A stretch of 64,000 bases of DNA, taken from Phylloscopus collybita. Taxonomy: Eukaryota; Chordata; Aves; Passeriformes; Phylloscopidae. The position numbers and the translations under genes were made by a program. The stretch lies in NCBI GenBank assembly GCA_027886175.1, contig JAJNNQ010000027.1, positions 9,500,001 to 9,564,000 of the forward strand, read 5' to 3'. The notes beneath the pieces are model-generated. The model did no database searches. It was not told the origin of the DNA and worked only from the letters and a program-made list of their open reading frames with translations. This document shows, one piece after another, positions 48,330 through 60,688 of the stretch (within the stretch, counting starts at the first letter, position 1; each line of letters starts with the position of its first letter).

Positions 48330-49900
48330 CCAGGGGTAGAGACTTTGGTTTCCATGGAAAAGGGCCACCGTTCGTGTCTAATGCTGTCTGCCTGCCACTG
48401 GGCTTATGGCTACTAAAATTACGTACAAATGAGGACATCTCCCAGATGCAATATGCCACCAGTTGGAAGTTTGTCTCCTCTTGTAGTGCCAGAGGCCTCC
48501 TAGCAAATGACATCAGGAACCTGGGGTGGAGACTTTGGTTTCCCATGGAAATAGGCCACTATTCATGTCTAATTCCGTCTGCCTGCCGCTGGGATTCTGC
48601 CTACTGAAATTCCACTTAAATTCCATACAAATAAGAATATCTCCCAGGTTCAATCTAACACCAGATGGAAGTTTCTCTGCCCTTGTGTTTCCAAAGGTCT
48701 CCTACAAACTGCCCTCGGGAACCTAGGGTGGAGACTTTGGTTTCCCCTAGGAAAAGGACCACTGTTCCTGTCTAATGCTGTCTGCCTGGCACTGTGGTTA
48801 TGACTGCTGAAGTTCCATAAAAATGAGGATATCTCCCAGGTGCAATCTACCACCAGGTGGAAGTTTGTCTGCCCTTGTAGTGCCAAATGCCTCCTAAAAA
48901 CTGACATCAGGAACATGGGGTGGAGACTGTGGTTTCCCATAGAAATGGGCCACCGTTTGTGTCTAATGCTGTCTGACAGCCACTAGGCTTATGCCTACTA
49001 AAATTCCACTAAAATTCTATAGAAATGAGGATATCTCCCAGGTGCAAGCTACCACCAGATGGAAGTTTGTCTGCCCTTGTAGTGCCAAAGGCTTCCTACA
49101 AATTAACATCAGGAACCTGGGGCGTAGACTTTGGTTTCCCATGGAAAAGGGCCACCGTTCGTGTCTAATGCTGTCTGCCTGCCACTGGGCTTATGGCTAC
49201 TAAAATTACATACAAATGAGGACATCTCCAGATGCAATATGCCACCAGTTGGAAGTTTGTCTCCTCTTGTAGTGCCAGAGGCCTCCTAGAAAATGACATC
49301 AGGAACCTGGGGTGGAGACTTTGGTTTTCCCATGGAAATAGGCCACTATTCATGTCTAATTCCGTCTGCCTGCCACTGGGATTCTGCCTACTAAAATTCC
49401 ACTTAAATTCCATACAAATTAGAATATCTCCCAGGTGCAATCAAACACCAGATGGAAGTTTCTCTGCCCTTGTGTTTCCAAAGGTCTCCTACACACTGCC
49501 CGCGGGAACCTAGGGTGGAAACTTTGGTTTCCCTAGGAAAAGGACCACTGTTCCTGTCTAATGCTGTCTGCCTGGCACTGTGGTTATGACTGCTGAAGTT
49601 CCATAAAATGAGGATATCTCCCAGGTGCAATCTACCACCAGGTGGAAGTTTGTCTGCCCTCGTAGTGCCAAATGCCTCCTAAAAACTGACATCAGGAACA
49701 TGGGGTGGAGACTGTGGTTTCCCATAGAAATGGGCCACCGTTTGTGTCTAATGCTATCTGACAGCCACTACGCTTATGCCTACTAAAATTCCACTAAAAT
49801 TCTATAGAAATGAGGATATCTCCCAGGTGCAATCTACAACCACGTGGACGTTTGTCTGCACTCGTAGTGCCAAAGGCCTCCTAAAAACTGACATCAGGAC
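48330..49900 (-). repeat. Pair of 786-bp four-monomer units
   Basis: Two adjacent units of two 191-bp and two 202-bp monomers (786 bp exactly by that count). The corresponding pair in the second 8.8-kb copy at about 57150-58720 shows the 786-bp offset cleanly (landmarks 57161/57947, 57343/58129). Here small homopolymer differences blur the offset. Confidence 0.82.
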
Positions 49901-50395
49901 CGTGGGGTGGAGACTTTGTTTTCCCATGGAAATGGGCCACCGTTTATGTGTAATGCTATGTGCCTGCCACTGGGCTTATGCCTAGTAAAATTCCATACAA
50001 ATGAGGATATCTCCCAGGTGGAGTCTACCACCAGTTGAAAGTTTGTCTGCCTTTGTAATGCCAACGGCCTCCTACAAACTGACATCAGGAATCTGGAGAG
50101 AACCCTTTGGTTTCTATTGGAAAAGGGCCACCCTTTGTGTTTAATGCTGTCTCCTTGCCACTGGGTTTATGACTACTGAAACTACATACACATGAGGATA
50201 TCTCCCAGATGCAATATGCCACCAGGCGGAAGTTTGTCTGCCCTTGTAGTGCCACAGGCCTCTTAGAAACGGACATCAGGAACGTGGGGTGGAGACTGTG
50301 GTTTCCCATAGGAATGGGCCATTGTTCGTGTCTAATGCTGTCTGCCTGCCACTGGGTTTCTTCCTACTAAAATTCCACTAAAATTCCATAGAAAT

Positions 50396-53300
50396 GAGGA
50401 TATCTCCCAGATGCAATATGCCACCAGATGGAAGTTTGTCTGCTCTTGCAGTGCTAAAGGCCTCCTTCAAACTGACATTTGGAACCTGGCTTGGAGACTT
50501 TGGTTTCCTATGGAAAGGCCCACCGTTTATGTTTAATGCTGTCTGTCTGCCATTGGGCTTCTGAGTACTAAAATAATACTAAAATTCCGTACACATGAGG
50601 ACATCTCCTAGATGCAATCTACCGCCAGATGGAAATTTGTCTGCCAGTGTAGCGCCAATGGCCTCGTAAAAACTGACATCAGGAACATAGGATGCATAAT
50701 TTGTTTTTCCATGGAAAAGGGCAACCGTTCGTGTCTAATGCTGTCTGCCTGCCACTGGGCTTCTACGTGCTGAAATTCCATACAAATGAGGATATCTCCC
50801 CGATGCACTCAACTACCAGACAGAAATTTGTCTGCCCTTGTACTGCCAAAGGCATCCTTAAACCTGACATCAGGAACGTGGTGTGGAGATTTTGCTTTCC
50901 ATGGAAAAGGGCATCGTTCCTCTCTAATGCTGTCTGCCTGGCACTGTGGTTATGACTGATGAAGTTCCATACAAATGAGGATATCTCCCAGGTGCAATCT
51001 ACCACCAGGTGGAAGTTTGTCTACCCTTGTAGTGCCAAGGCCTCTGAGAAACGTATGTCCGGAACGTGGGGTGGAGACTTTGGTTTCCCATAGAAATGGG
51101 CCACCGTTCGTGTCTAATGCAGTCTGCCTGCCACTGGGCTTCTTCCTACTAAAATTCCACAAAAATTCGATAGAAATGAGGATATCTCCCAGGTGCAATC
51201 TACAACCAGATGGAAGATTTTCTGCCCTATGTACTACCAAAGCCCTCCTAAGAAACTGACATCAGGAACCAGGGGTGGAGACTTTGTTTTCCATGGAAAA
51301 CGGCCAGCGTTCGTGTCTAATGCTGTCTGCCTGCCACTGGGCTTCTGCCTGCTGAAATTCCAAAGAAATTTGGAAATCTCTCCGATGCAATCAACCACCT
51401 GACGGAAGTTTGTCTGCCCCTGTAGTGCCAAAGGCCTCCTACAAATTGACATCAGGAGCCTGGAGTGGAGACTTTGGTTTCCCATGGAAATGGTCCACGG
51501 TTGGTGTTTAATGCTGTCTACTTGCCACTGGGCTTCTGCCTACTTTAATTCCACTAAAACTCCATACAAATGAAGATATCTCCAAGATGCAATATGCCAC
51601 CAGTCGGAAGTTTGTCTGTTCTTGTAGTGCAAAAGGCCTCCTAAAAACTGACATCAGGAACCTGGCCTGGAGACTTTGGTTTCCCTGGAAAAGGGGCCGC
51701 TATTCATGTCTAATTCTGTCCTGCGTGCCACTGGGATTCTGCGTACTTAAATTCCTCTAAAATTCTATACAAATGAGAATATCTCGCAGGTGCAATCTAC
51801 CCCCGGTTTGAAATTTCTCAGCCCTTGTAGTGCCAAAGGTCTCCTATAAACTTACATCTGAAACGTAGGATGGATAATTTGGTTTCCCATGAAAAAGGGC
51901 CACTGTTCATGCCTAATGCTGTGTGCCTGCTACTGGGCGTATGCCTCCCAAAATTCCATACAAATGAGGATATCTCGCAGATGCAATTTACCACCAGATG
52001 GAAGATTGTCTGCCGTTGTAGTGGCAAAGGCCTCCTAAAAAAACTGACATCAGGAACCAGGGGTAGAGACTTTGGTTTCCCATGGAAAAGGACCACCGTT
52101 CGTATCTAATGCTGTCAGCCTGGCATTGTGGTTATGAGTGCTGAAATTCCATACAAATGAGGATATCTCCTCAATGCAATCAACCACCAGACGGAACTTT
52201 GTCTGCCCTTGTAGTGCCAAAGGCCTCCTACAAACTGACATCAGGAACCTGGAGTGGAGACTTTGGTCTCCATGGAAATGGGACAGCGTTCGTGTCTAAT
52301 GATGTTTGCCTGCTACTAGGCTTCTGCCTATTAAAATTCCAATAAAATTCCATACCATTGAAGATGTCTCTCACGTGCAATCTACCACCAAATGGAAGTT
52401 TGTCTGCCCCTGTAGAGCAAAAGGCTTCCTACAAATTGACATCATGAGCTGGGGTGGAGATTTTGGTTTCCCATAGGGCCTCCATTCCTGTCTAATGCTG
52501 TCTGCCTGCCACTGGGCTTATGGGTACTAAAATTACATACAAATGAGGATATCTCCCAGATGCAATATGCCACCAGATGGAAGATTGTCTCCTCTTGTAG
52601 TGCCAGAGGCCTCCTAGAAAATGACATCAGGAACCTGGGGTGGAGACTTTGGTTTCCATGGAAATGGGCCACTATTCATGTCTAATTCTGTCCGCCTGCC
52701 GCTGGGATTCTGCCTACTAAAATTCCAATAAAATTCCATACAAATGAGAATATCTCCCAGGTGCAATCAAGCACCAGATGGAAGTTTCTCTGCCCTTATG
52801 TTTCCAAAGGCCTCCTACAAACTGCCATCAGAAACCTAGGGTGGGAGAATTTAGTTTCCCATGGAAAAGGACCACCGTTCCTGTCTAATGGTGTCTGCCT
52901 GGCACTGTGTTTATGACTGATGAAGTTCCATACAAATGAGGATATCTCCCAGATGCAATATGCCACCAGGTGGAAGTTTGTCTACCCTTGTAGTGCCAAG
53001 GCCTCTGAGAAACGTATGTCCGGAACGTGGGGTGGAGACTTTGGTTTCCCATAGAAATGGGGCCACCGTTCGTGTCTAATGCAGTCTGCCTGCCACTGGG
53101 CTTCTTCCTACTAAAATTCCACAAAAATTCGATAGAAATGAGGATATCTCCCAGGTGCAATCTACAACCAGATGGAAGATTTTTCTGCCCTTGTACTACC
53201 AAAGCCCTCCTAAGAAACTGACATCAGGAACCAGGGGTGGAGACTTTGTTTTCCCATGGAAAACGGCCAGCGTTCGTGTCTAATGCTGTCTGCCTGCCAC

Positions 53301-56300
53301 TGGGCTTCTGCCTGCTGAAATTCCAAAGAAATTTGGAAATCTCTCCGATGCAATCAACCACCTGACGGAAGTTTGTCGGCCCCTGTAGTGCCAAAGGCCT
53401 CCTACAAATTGACATCAGGAGCCTGGAGTGGAGACTTTGGTTTCCCATGGAAATGGTCCACGGTTGGTGTTAATGCTGTCTACTTGCCACTGGGCTTCTG
53501 CCTACTTTAATTCCACTAAAATTCCATACAAATGAAGATATCTCCAAGATGCAATATGCCACCAGTCGGAAGTTTGTCTGTTCTTGTAGTGCAAAAGGCC
53601 TCCTAAAAACTGACATCAGGAACCTGGCCTGGAGACTTTGGTTTCCCCTGGAAAAGGGCCGCTATTCATGTCTAATTCTGTCTGCGTGCCACTGGGATTC
53701 TGCGTACTTAAATTCCTCTAAAATTCTATACAAATGAGAATATCTCGCAGGTGCAATCTACCCCCGGTTTGAAATTTCTCAGCCCTTGTAGTGCCAAAGG
53801 TCTCCTATAAACTTACATCTGAAACGTAGGATGGATAATTTGGTTTCCCATGAAAAAGGGGCCACTGTTCATGCCTAATGCTGTGTGCCTGCTACTGGGC
53901 GTATGCCTCCCAAAATTCCATACAAATGAGGATATCTCGCAGATGCAATTTACCACCAGATGGAAGATTGTCTGCCGTTGTAGTGGCAAAGGCCTCCTAA
54001 AAAACTGACATCAGGAACCAGGGGTAGAGACTTTGGTTTCCCATGGAAAAGGACCACCGTTCGTATCTAATGCTGTCAGCCTGGCATTGTGGTTATGAGT
54101 GCTGAAATTCCATACAAATGAGGATATCTCCTCAATGCAATCAACCACCAGACGGAACTTTGTCTGCCCTTGTAGTGCCAAAGGCCTCCTACAAACTGAC
54201 ATCAGGAACCTGGAGTGGAGACTTTGGTCTCCCATGGAAATGGGACAGCGTTCGTGTCTAATGATGTTTGCCTGCTACTAGGCTTCTGCCTATTAAAATT
54301 CCAATAAAATTCCATACCATTGAAGATGTCTCTCACGTGCAATCTACCACCAAATGGAAGTTTGTCTGCCCCTGTAGAGCAAAAGGCTTCCTACAAATTG
54401 ACATCATGAAGCTGGGGTGGAGATTTTGGTTTCCCATAGGGCCTCCATTCCTGTCTAATGCTGTCTGCCTGCCACTGGGCTTATGGGTACTAAAATTACA
54501 TACAAATGAGGATATCTCCCAGATGCAATATGCCACCAGATGGAAGATTGTCTCCTCTTGTAGTGCCAGAGGCCACCTAGAAAATGACATCAGGAACCTG
54601 GGGTGGAGACTTTGGTTTCCATGGAAATGGGCCACTATTCATGTCTAATTCTGTCCGCCTGCCGCTGGGATTCTGCCTACTAAAATTCCAATAAAATTCC
54701 ATACAAATGAGAATATCTCCCAGGTGCAATCAAGCACCAGATGGAAGTTTCTCTGCCCTTATGTTTCCAAAGGCCTCCTACAAACTGCCATCAGAAACCT
54801 AGGGTGGAGAATTTAGTTTCCCATGGAATAGGACCACCGTTCCTGTCTAATGGTGTCTGCCTGGCACTGTGGTTATGACTGCTGAAGTTCCATACAAATG
54901 AGGATATCTCCCAGATGCAATATGCCACCAGATGGAAGTTTGTCTGCTCTTGCAGTGCCAAAGGCCTCCTTAAAACTGACATTCGGAACCTGGCCTGGAG
55001 ACATTGGTTTCCTATGGAAAAGGCCCACTGTTCATTTTTAATGCTGTCGGTCTGCCACTGGGATTCTGAGTACTATAATTCCACTAAAATTCTATACAAA
55101 TGAGGATATCTCCCAGGTGCAATCGACCACCAGATGGAAGTATGTCTGCTCTTGCAGTGCTAAAGGCGTCCTTTATACTGACATTTGGAACCTGGCCTGG
55201 AGACTTTGGTTTCCTATGGAAAAGGCCCACCGTTCATGTTTAATGCTCTCTGTCTGCAAGTGGGCTTCTGAGTACTAAAATACCACTAAAATTCCATACA
55301 AATAAGGAAATCTACGAGGTGCGATCCACCACTAGATGGAAGTTTGTCTGCCCTTGTAGTGCCAAAGGCCTCCAACAAACTGACATCAGGAGCCTGGGTT
55401 GGAGACTTTGTTTTCCCATGGAAAAGGGCCACTGTTCGTGTCTAATGCTGTCTGCCTGCCACTGGGCTTCTATCTGCTGAAATTCCATACAAATGAGGAT
55501 ATCTTCCCGATGCAATCAACCACCAGACGGAAGTTTTTCTGCCCTTGTACTGTCAATGGCCTACTAAAACCTGACATCGGGAACGTGGTGTGGAGACTTT
55601 GGTTTCCCTAGGAAAAGGACCACCGTTCCTGTCTAATGCTGTCTGCCTGGCACTGTGGTTATGACTGCTGAAGGTCCATACAAATGAGGATATTTCCCAG
55701 GAGCAATCTACCACCAGGTGGAAGTTTGCCTGCCCTTGTAGTGCCAAAGGCCCTCCTAATAACGGACATCTGGAACGTGGGGTGGAGACTTTGGTTTCCC
55801 ATAAAAATGGGCCACCGTTTGTGTCTAATGCTGTCTGCCTGCCACTGGGGATCTTCGTAAAAAAATTCCAATAAAATTCCATAGAAATGAGGATATCTCC
55901 CCGGTGCAATCTACCACCAGATGGATGTTTTTCTGCCCTTGTAGTTCCAAACGCCTTCTACAAATTGAGATCAGGAACGTTGGGTGGAGACTTTTGTTTT
56001 CCCATGGAAATGGACCACCGTTTGTGTCTAATGCTATGTGACTGCCACTGGGATTATGCCTAGTAAAATCCCGTACAAATGAGGATATCTCCCAGATAGA
56101 GTCTACCACCAGATGAAAGTTTGTCTGCCCTTGTAATGCCAACGGCCTCCTACAAACTGACATCAGGATTCTGGATAGGACGCTTTGGTTTCCCATGGAA
56201 AAGGGGCACCCTTGGTGTTTAATGCTGTCTCCTTGCCACTGGGCTTATGACTACTGAAATTACATACAAATGAGGATATCTCCCTAAGAAAATTTCCCAC

Positions 56301-59213
56301 CAGATGGAAGTTTGTCTACACTTTTAATGCCAAAGGCCTCCTAAAAACTGACATCAGCAGCCTGGGTTGGAGACTTTGTTTTCCCATGGAAAAGGGCCAC
56401 CGTTCCTCTCTAATGCTGTCTGCCTGCCACTGGGCTTCTACCTGATGAAATTCCATAAAAATGAGGATATCTCAACGATGCAATCAACCACCAGACGGAA
56501 GTTTGTCTGCCCTTGTAGTGACAAAGGCCTCCTAGAAAGGGACATCAGTAACGTGGGGTGGAGACTTTGGTTTCCCATCAAATGGGCCATTGTTCGTGTC
56601 TAATGCTGTCTGCCTGCCACTGGGTTTCTTCTTACTAAAATTCCACTAAAACTTCATAAAAATGAGGATATCTCCCAGGTGCAATCTACAACCAGATGGA
56701 AGTTTCTCTGCCCTTATATTGGAAAACGTCTCCTACAAAGTGACATCAGAAACATGGGGTGGAGATTTTGGTTTCCCATTGAAAAGGGCCACTGTTCGTG
56801 TCTAATGCTGTCTGCCTGGCACTGGAGTTATGGCTACTGAAATTCCTTACAAATGAGGACATCTCCCAGATGGAATCTACCACCAGTTGGAAGTTTGTCT
56901 GCCCTTCTAGTGCCAAAGGCCTCCTACAAACTGACATCAGGAACGTGGGATGGAGACTTTGGTTTTCCAATGAAATCGGCCACCGTTCGTGTCTAATGCT
57001 GTCTGCCAAATACTGGGCTTATGCCTACTAAAATTCCACTAAAATTCTATACAAATGAGGATACCTCCCAGGTGCAAGCTACCACCAGATGGAAGTTTGT
57101 CTGCCCTTGTAGTGCCAAAGGCTTCCTACAAATTTACATCAGGAACCAGGGGTAGAGACTTTGGTTTCCCATGGAAAAGGGCCACCGTTCGTGTCTAATG
57201 CTGTCTGCCTGCCACTGGGCTTATGGCTACTAAAATTACGTACAAATGAGGACATCTCCCAGATGCAATATGCCACCAGTTGGAAGTTTGTCTCCTCTTG
57301 TAGTGCCAGAGGCCTCCTAGCAAATGACATCAGGAACCTGGGGTGGAGACTTTGGTTTCCCATGGAAATAGGCCACTATTCATGTCTAATTCCGTCTGCC
57401 TGCCGCTGGGATTCTGCCTACTGAAATTCCACTTAAATTCCATACAAATAAGAATATCTCCCAGGTGCAATCTAACACCAGATGGAAGTTTCTCTGCCCT
57501 TGTGTTTCCAAAGGTCTCCTACAAACTGCCCTCGGGAACCTAGGGTGGAGACTTTGGTTTCCCTAGGAAAAGGACCACTGTTCCTGTCTAATGCTGTCTG
57601 CCTGGCACTGTGGTTATGACTGCTGAAGTTCCATAAAAATGAGGATATCTCCCAGGTGCAATCTACCACCAGGTGGAAGTTTGTCTGCCCTTGTAGTGCC
57701 AAATGCCTCCTAAAAACTGACATCAGGAACATGGGGTGGAGACTGTGGTTTCCCATAGAAATGGGCCACCGTTTGTGTCTAATGCTGTCTGACAGCCACT
57801 AGGCTTATGCCTACTAAAATTCCACTAAAATTCTATAGAAATGAGGATATCTCCCAGGTGCAAGCTACCACCAGATGGAAGTTTGTCTGCCCTTGTAGTG
57901 CCAAAGGCTTCCTACAAATTAACATCAGGAACCTGGGGCGTAGACTTTGGTTTCCCATGGAAAAGGGCCACCGTTCGTGTCTAATGCTGTCTGCCTGCCA
58001 CTGGGCTTATGGCTACTAAAATTACATACAAATGAGGACATCTCCCAGATGCAATATGCCACCAGTTGGAAGTTTGTCTCCTCTTGTAGTGCCAGAGGCC
58101 TCCTAGAAAATGACATCAGGAACCTGGGGTGGAGACTTTGGTTTCCCATGGAAATAGGCCACTATTCATGTCTAATTCCGTCTGCCTGCCACTGGGATTC
58201 TGCCTACTAAAATTCCACTTAAATTCCATACAAATTAGAATATCTCCCAGGTGCAATCAAACACCAGATGGAAGTTTCTCTGCCCTTGTGTTTCCAAAGG
58301 TCTCCTACACACTGCCCGCGGGAACCTAGGGTGGAAACTTTGGTTTCCCTAGGAAAAGGACCACTGTTCCTGTCTAATGCTGTCTGCCTGGCACTGTGGT
58401 TATGACTGCTGAAGTTCCATAAAAATGAGGATATCTCCCAGGTGCAATCTACCACCAGGTGGAAGTTTGTCTGCCCTCGTAGTGCCAAATGCCTCCTAAA
58501 AACTGACATCAGGAACATGGGGTGGAGACTGTGGTTTCCCATAGAAATGGGCCACCGTTTGTGTCTAATGCTATCTGACAGCCACTACGCTTATGCCTAC
58601 TAAAATTCCACTAAAATTCTATAGAAATGAGGATATCTCCCAGGTGCAATCTACAACCACGTGGACGTTTGTCTGCACTCGTAGTGCCAAAGGCCTCCTA
58701 AAAACTGACATCAGGACCGTGGGGTGGAGACTTTGTTTTCCCATGGAAATGGGCCACCGTTTATGTGTAATGCTATGTGCCTGCCACTGGGCTTATGCCT
58801 AGTAAAATTCCATACAAATGAGGATATCTCCCAGGTGGAGTCTACCACCAGTTGAAAGTTTGTCTGCCTTTGTAATGCCAACGGCCTCCTACAAACTGAC
58901 ATCAGGAATCTGGAGAGAACCCTTTGGTTTCTATTGGAAAAGGGCCACCCTTTGTGTTTAATGCTGTCTCCTTGCCACTGGGTTTATGACTACTGAAACT
59001 ACATACACATGAGGATATCTCCCAGATGCAATATGCCACCAGGCGGAAGTTTGTCTGCCCTTGTAGTGCCACAGGCCTCTTAGAAACGGACATCAGGAAC
59101 GTGGGGTGGAGACTGTGGTTTCCCATAGGAATGGGCCATTGTTCGTGTCTAATGCTGTCTGCCTGCCACTGGGTTTCTTCCTACTAAAATTCCACTAAAA
59201 TTCCATAGAAATG
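50396..59213 (-). repeat. 8.8-kb satellite segment, copy 2
   Basis: Almost base-for-base the same as 41580-50395. Between 50.5 and 53.9 kb the differences are nearly all 1-base length changes in homopolymers, not substitutions. Its right edge at about 59213 runs on into sequence (GGTGCAACCTACAACC) that the inverted block B also has near 15325, so this copy keeps the ancestral right-hand context. Confidence 0.92.
57150..58720 (-). repeat. Pair of 786-bp four-monomer units (second 8.8-kb copy)
   Basis: Landmarks recur exactly 786 bp apart: 57161 and 57947, 57343 and 58129. Because the same pair exists in both 8.8-kb copies, the 786-bp duplication came first. Confidence 0.85.
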
Positions 59214-60688
59214 AGGATATCTCCCAGGTGCAACCTACAACCAGATGGAAGTTTCTCTGCCCTTATATTGGAAAACGCCTCCTACAATGAGACATCAGCA
59301 ACGTGGGGTGGAGATTTTGGTTTCCCATGGAAAAGGGCCACTGTTCGTGTCCAATGCTGTCTGCGTGCCACTTGGCTTCTGCCTTCTGAAATCCCATACA
59401 AATGAGCATATCTCCCCGATGCAATCAACCACCAGATGGAAGTTTTTCTGCCCTTGTATTGCCAAAGGCCTCCTTCAAACTGACATCAGGAACATAGGAT
59501 GGATAATTTGTCTTTCCATGGAAAAGGGCCACCGTTCTTGTCTAATGCTGTCTGCCTGCCAGTGGGCATATGCCTACTAAAGTTCCATACATATGAGGAT
59601 ATCTCCCAAATGGAATTTCCCACCAGATGGAAGTTTGTCTGCCCTTTTAATGCCAAAGGCCTCCTACAAACTGACATGAGGAGCCTGGGTTGGAGACTTT
59701 GGTTTCCCATGGATATTGGCCAGCGTTCGTGTGTAAAGCAGTCTGCCTGCCGCTGGACTTCTGCCTACTAAAATACCACTAAAATTCCATACAAATGGCG
59801 ATATCTCCCAGGTCCAATCTACCACCAGATGGAATTTTTTCTGCCCTTGTAGTTCCAATCGCCTCTTACAGACTGACATCAGGAACGGGGGATGGAGACT
59901 TTGGTTTCCCATGGAAATGAGCCACTATTCATGTCTAATTCTATCTACCTGCTGCTGGGATTCTGCCTACTAAAATTCCACTAAAATTCCATACAAATGA
60001 GTATATCTCCCAGCTACAACCTAACACCAGATGGAAGTTTTTCTGCCCTTGTAGTGCCAAAGGCCTCCTACAAACTGCCATCAGGAACCTATGGTGGAGA
60101 CTTTGGTTTCCCATGGAAAAGGACCACCGTTCCTGTCTAATGCTCTTTGCCTGGCACTGTGTTTATGACTGCTGAAGTTCCATAAAAATGAGGATATCTC
60201 CCAGGTGTAATCTACCACCGGGTGGAAGTTTGTCTGCCCCCGTAGTGCCAAAGGCCTCCTAAAAACTGACATCAAGAAGCTGGGGTGGAGACTTTGGTTT
60301 CCCATGGAAAAGGTCCATTGTTTGTGTCTAATGCTGTCTGCCTGCCACTGGGCTTCTGCCTGCTGAAATTCCATACAAATGAGGATATCTCCTCGATGCA
60401 ATCAACCACCAGATGGAACTTTGTCTGCTCTTGTAGTGCCAAAGGCCTCCTACAAACTCACACCAGGACCCTGGAGTGGAGACTTTGGTTTCCCATGGAA
60501 ATGGGCCAGCGTTCGTGCCTAATGACTTGTGCATGCCACTAGGCTTCTGCCTATTAAAATCCCACTAAAATTCCATACAAATGAGGATGTCTCCCAGGTG
60601 CAATCTACCACCAGATGGAAGTTTGTCTGCCCCTGTAGAGCCAAAGGCTTCCTACAAATTGACATCAAGAACCTGGGGCGGACACTTT
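57950..60688 (-). repeat. 2,739-bp higher-order unit, copy 1
   Basis: About 14 monomers (eight short and six long would give 2,740 bp). Landmarks at 58711, 58902, 59211, 59486, 59664, 60081 and 60285 all recur 2,739 bp downstream. This unit overlaps the end of the second 8.8-kb copy and most of the right-hand member of inverted block B. Confidence 0.9.

Larger units (their letters stand above)
41580..50395 (-). repeat. 8.8-kb satellite segment, copy 1
   Basis: About 45 monomers. The entire segment is repeated directly after itself; offsets drift only from 8,814 to 8,817 bp. The joint lies at the shared GAGGATATCTCCCAG near 50395, where copy 1 ends and the next copy begins with the 41580 sequence. 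It contains the 1,960-bp and 786-bp duplications. Confidence 0.92.
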
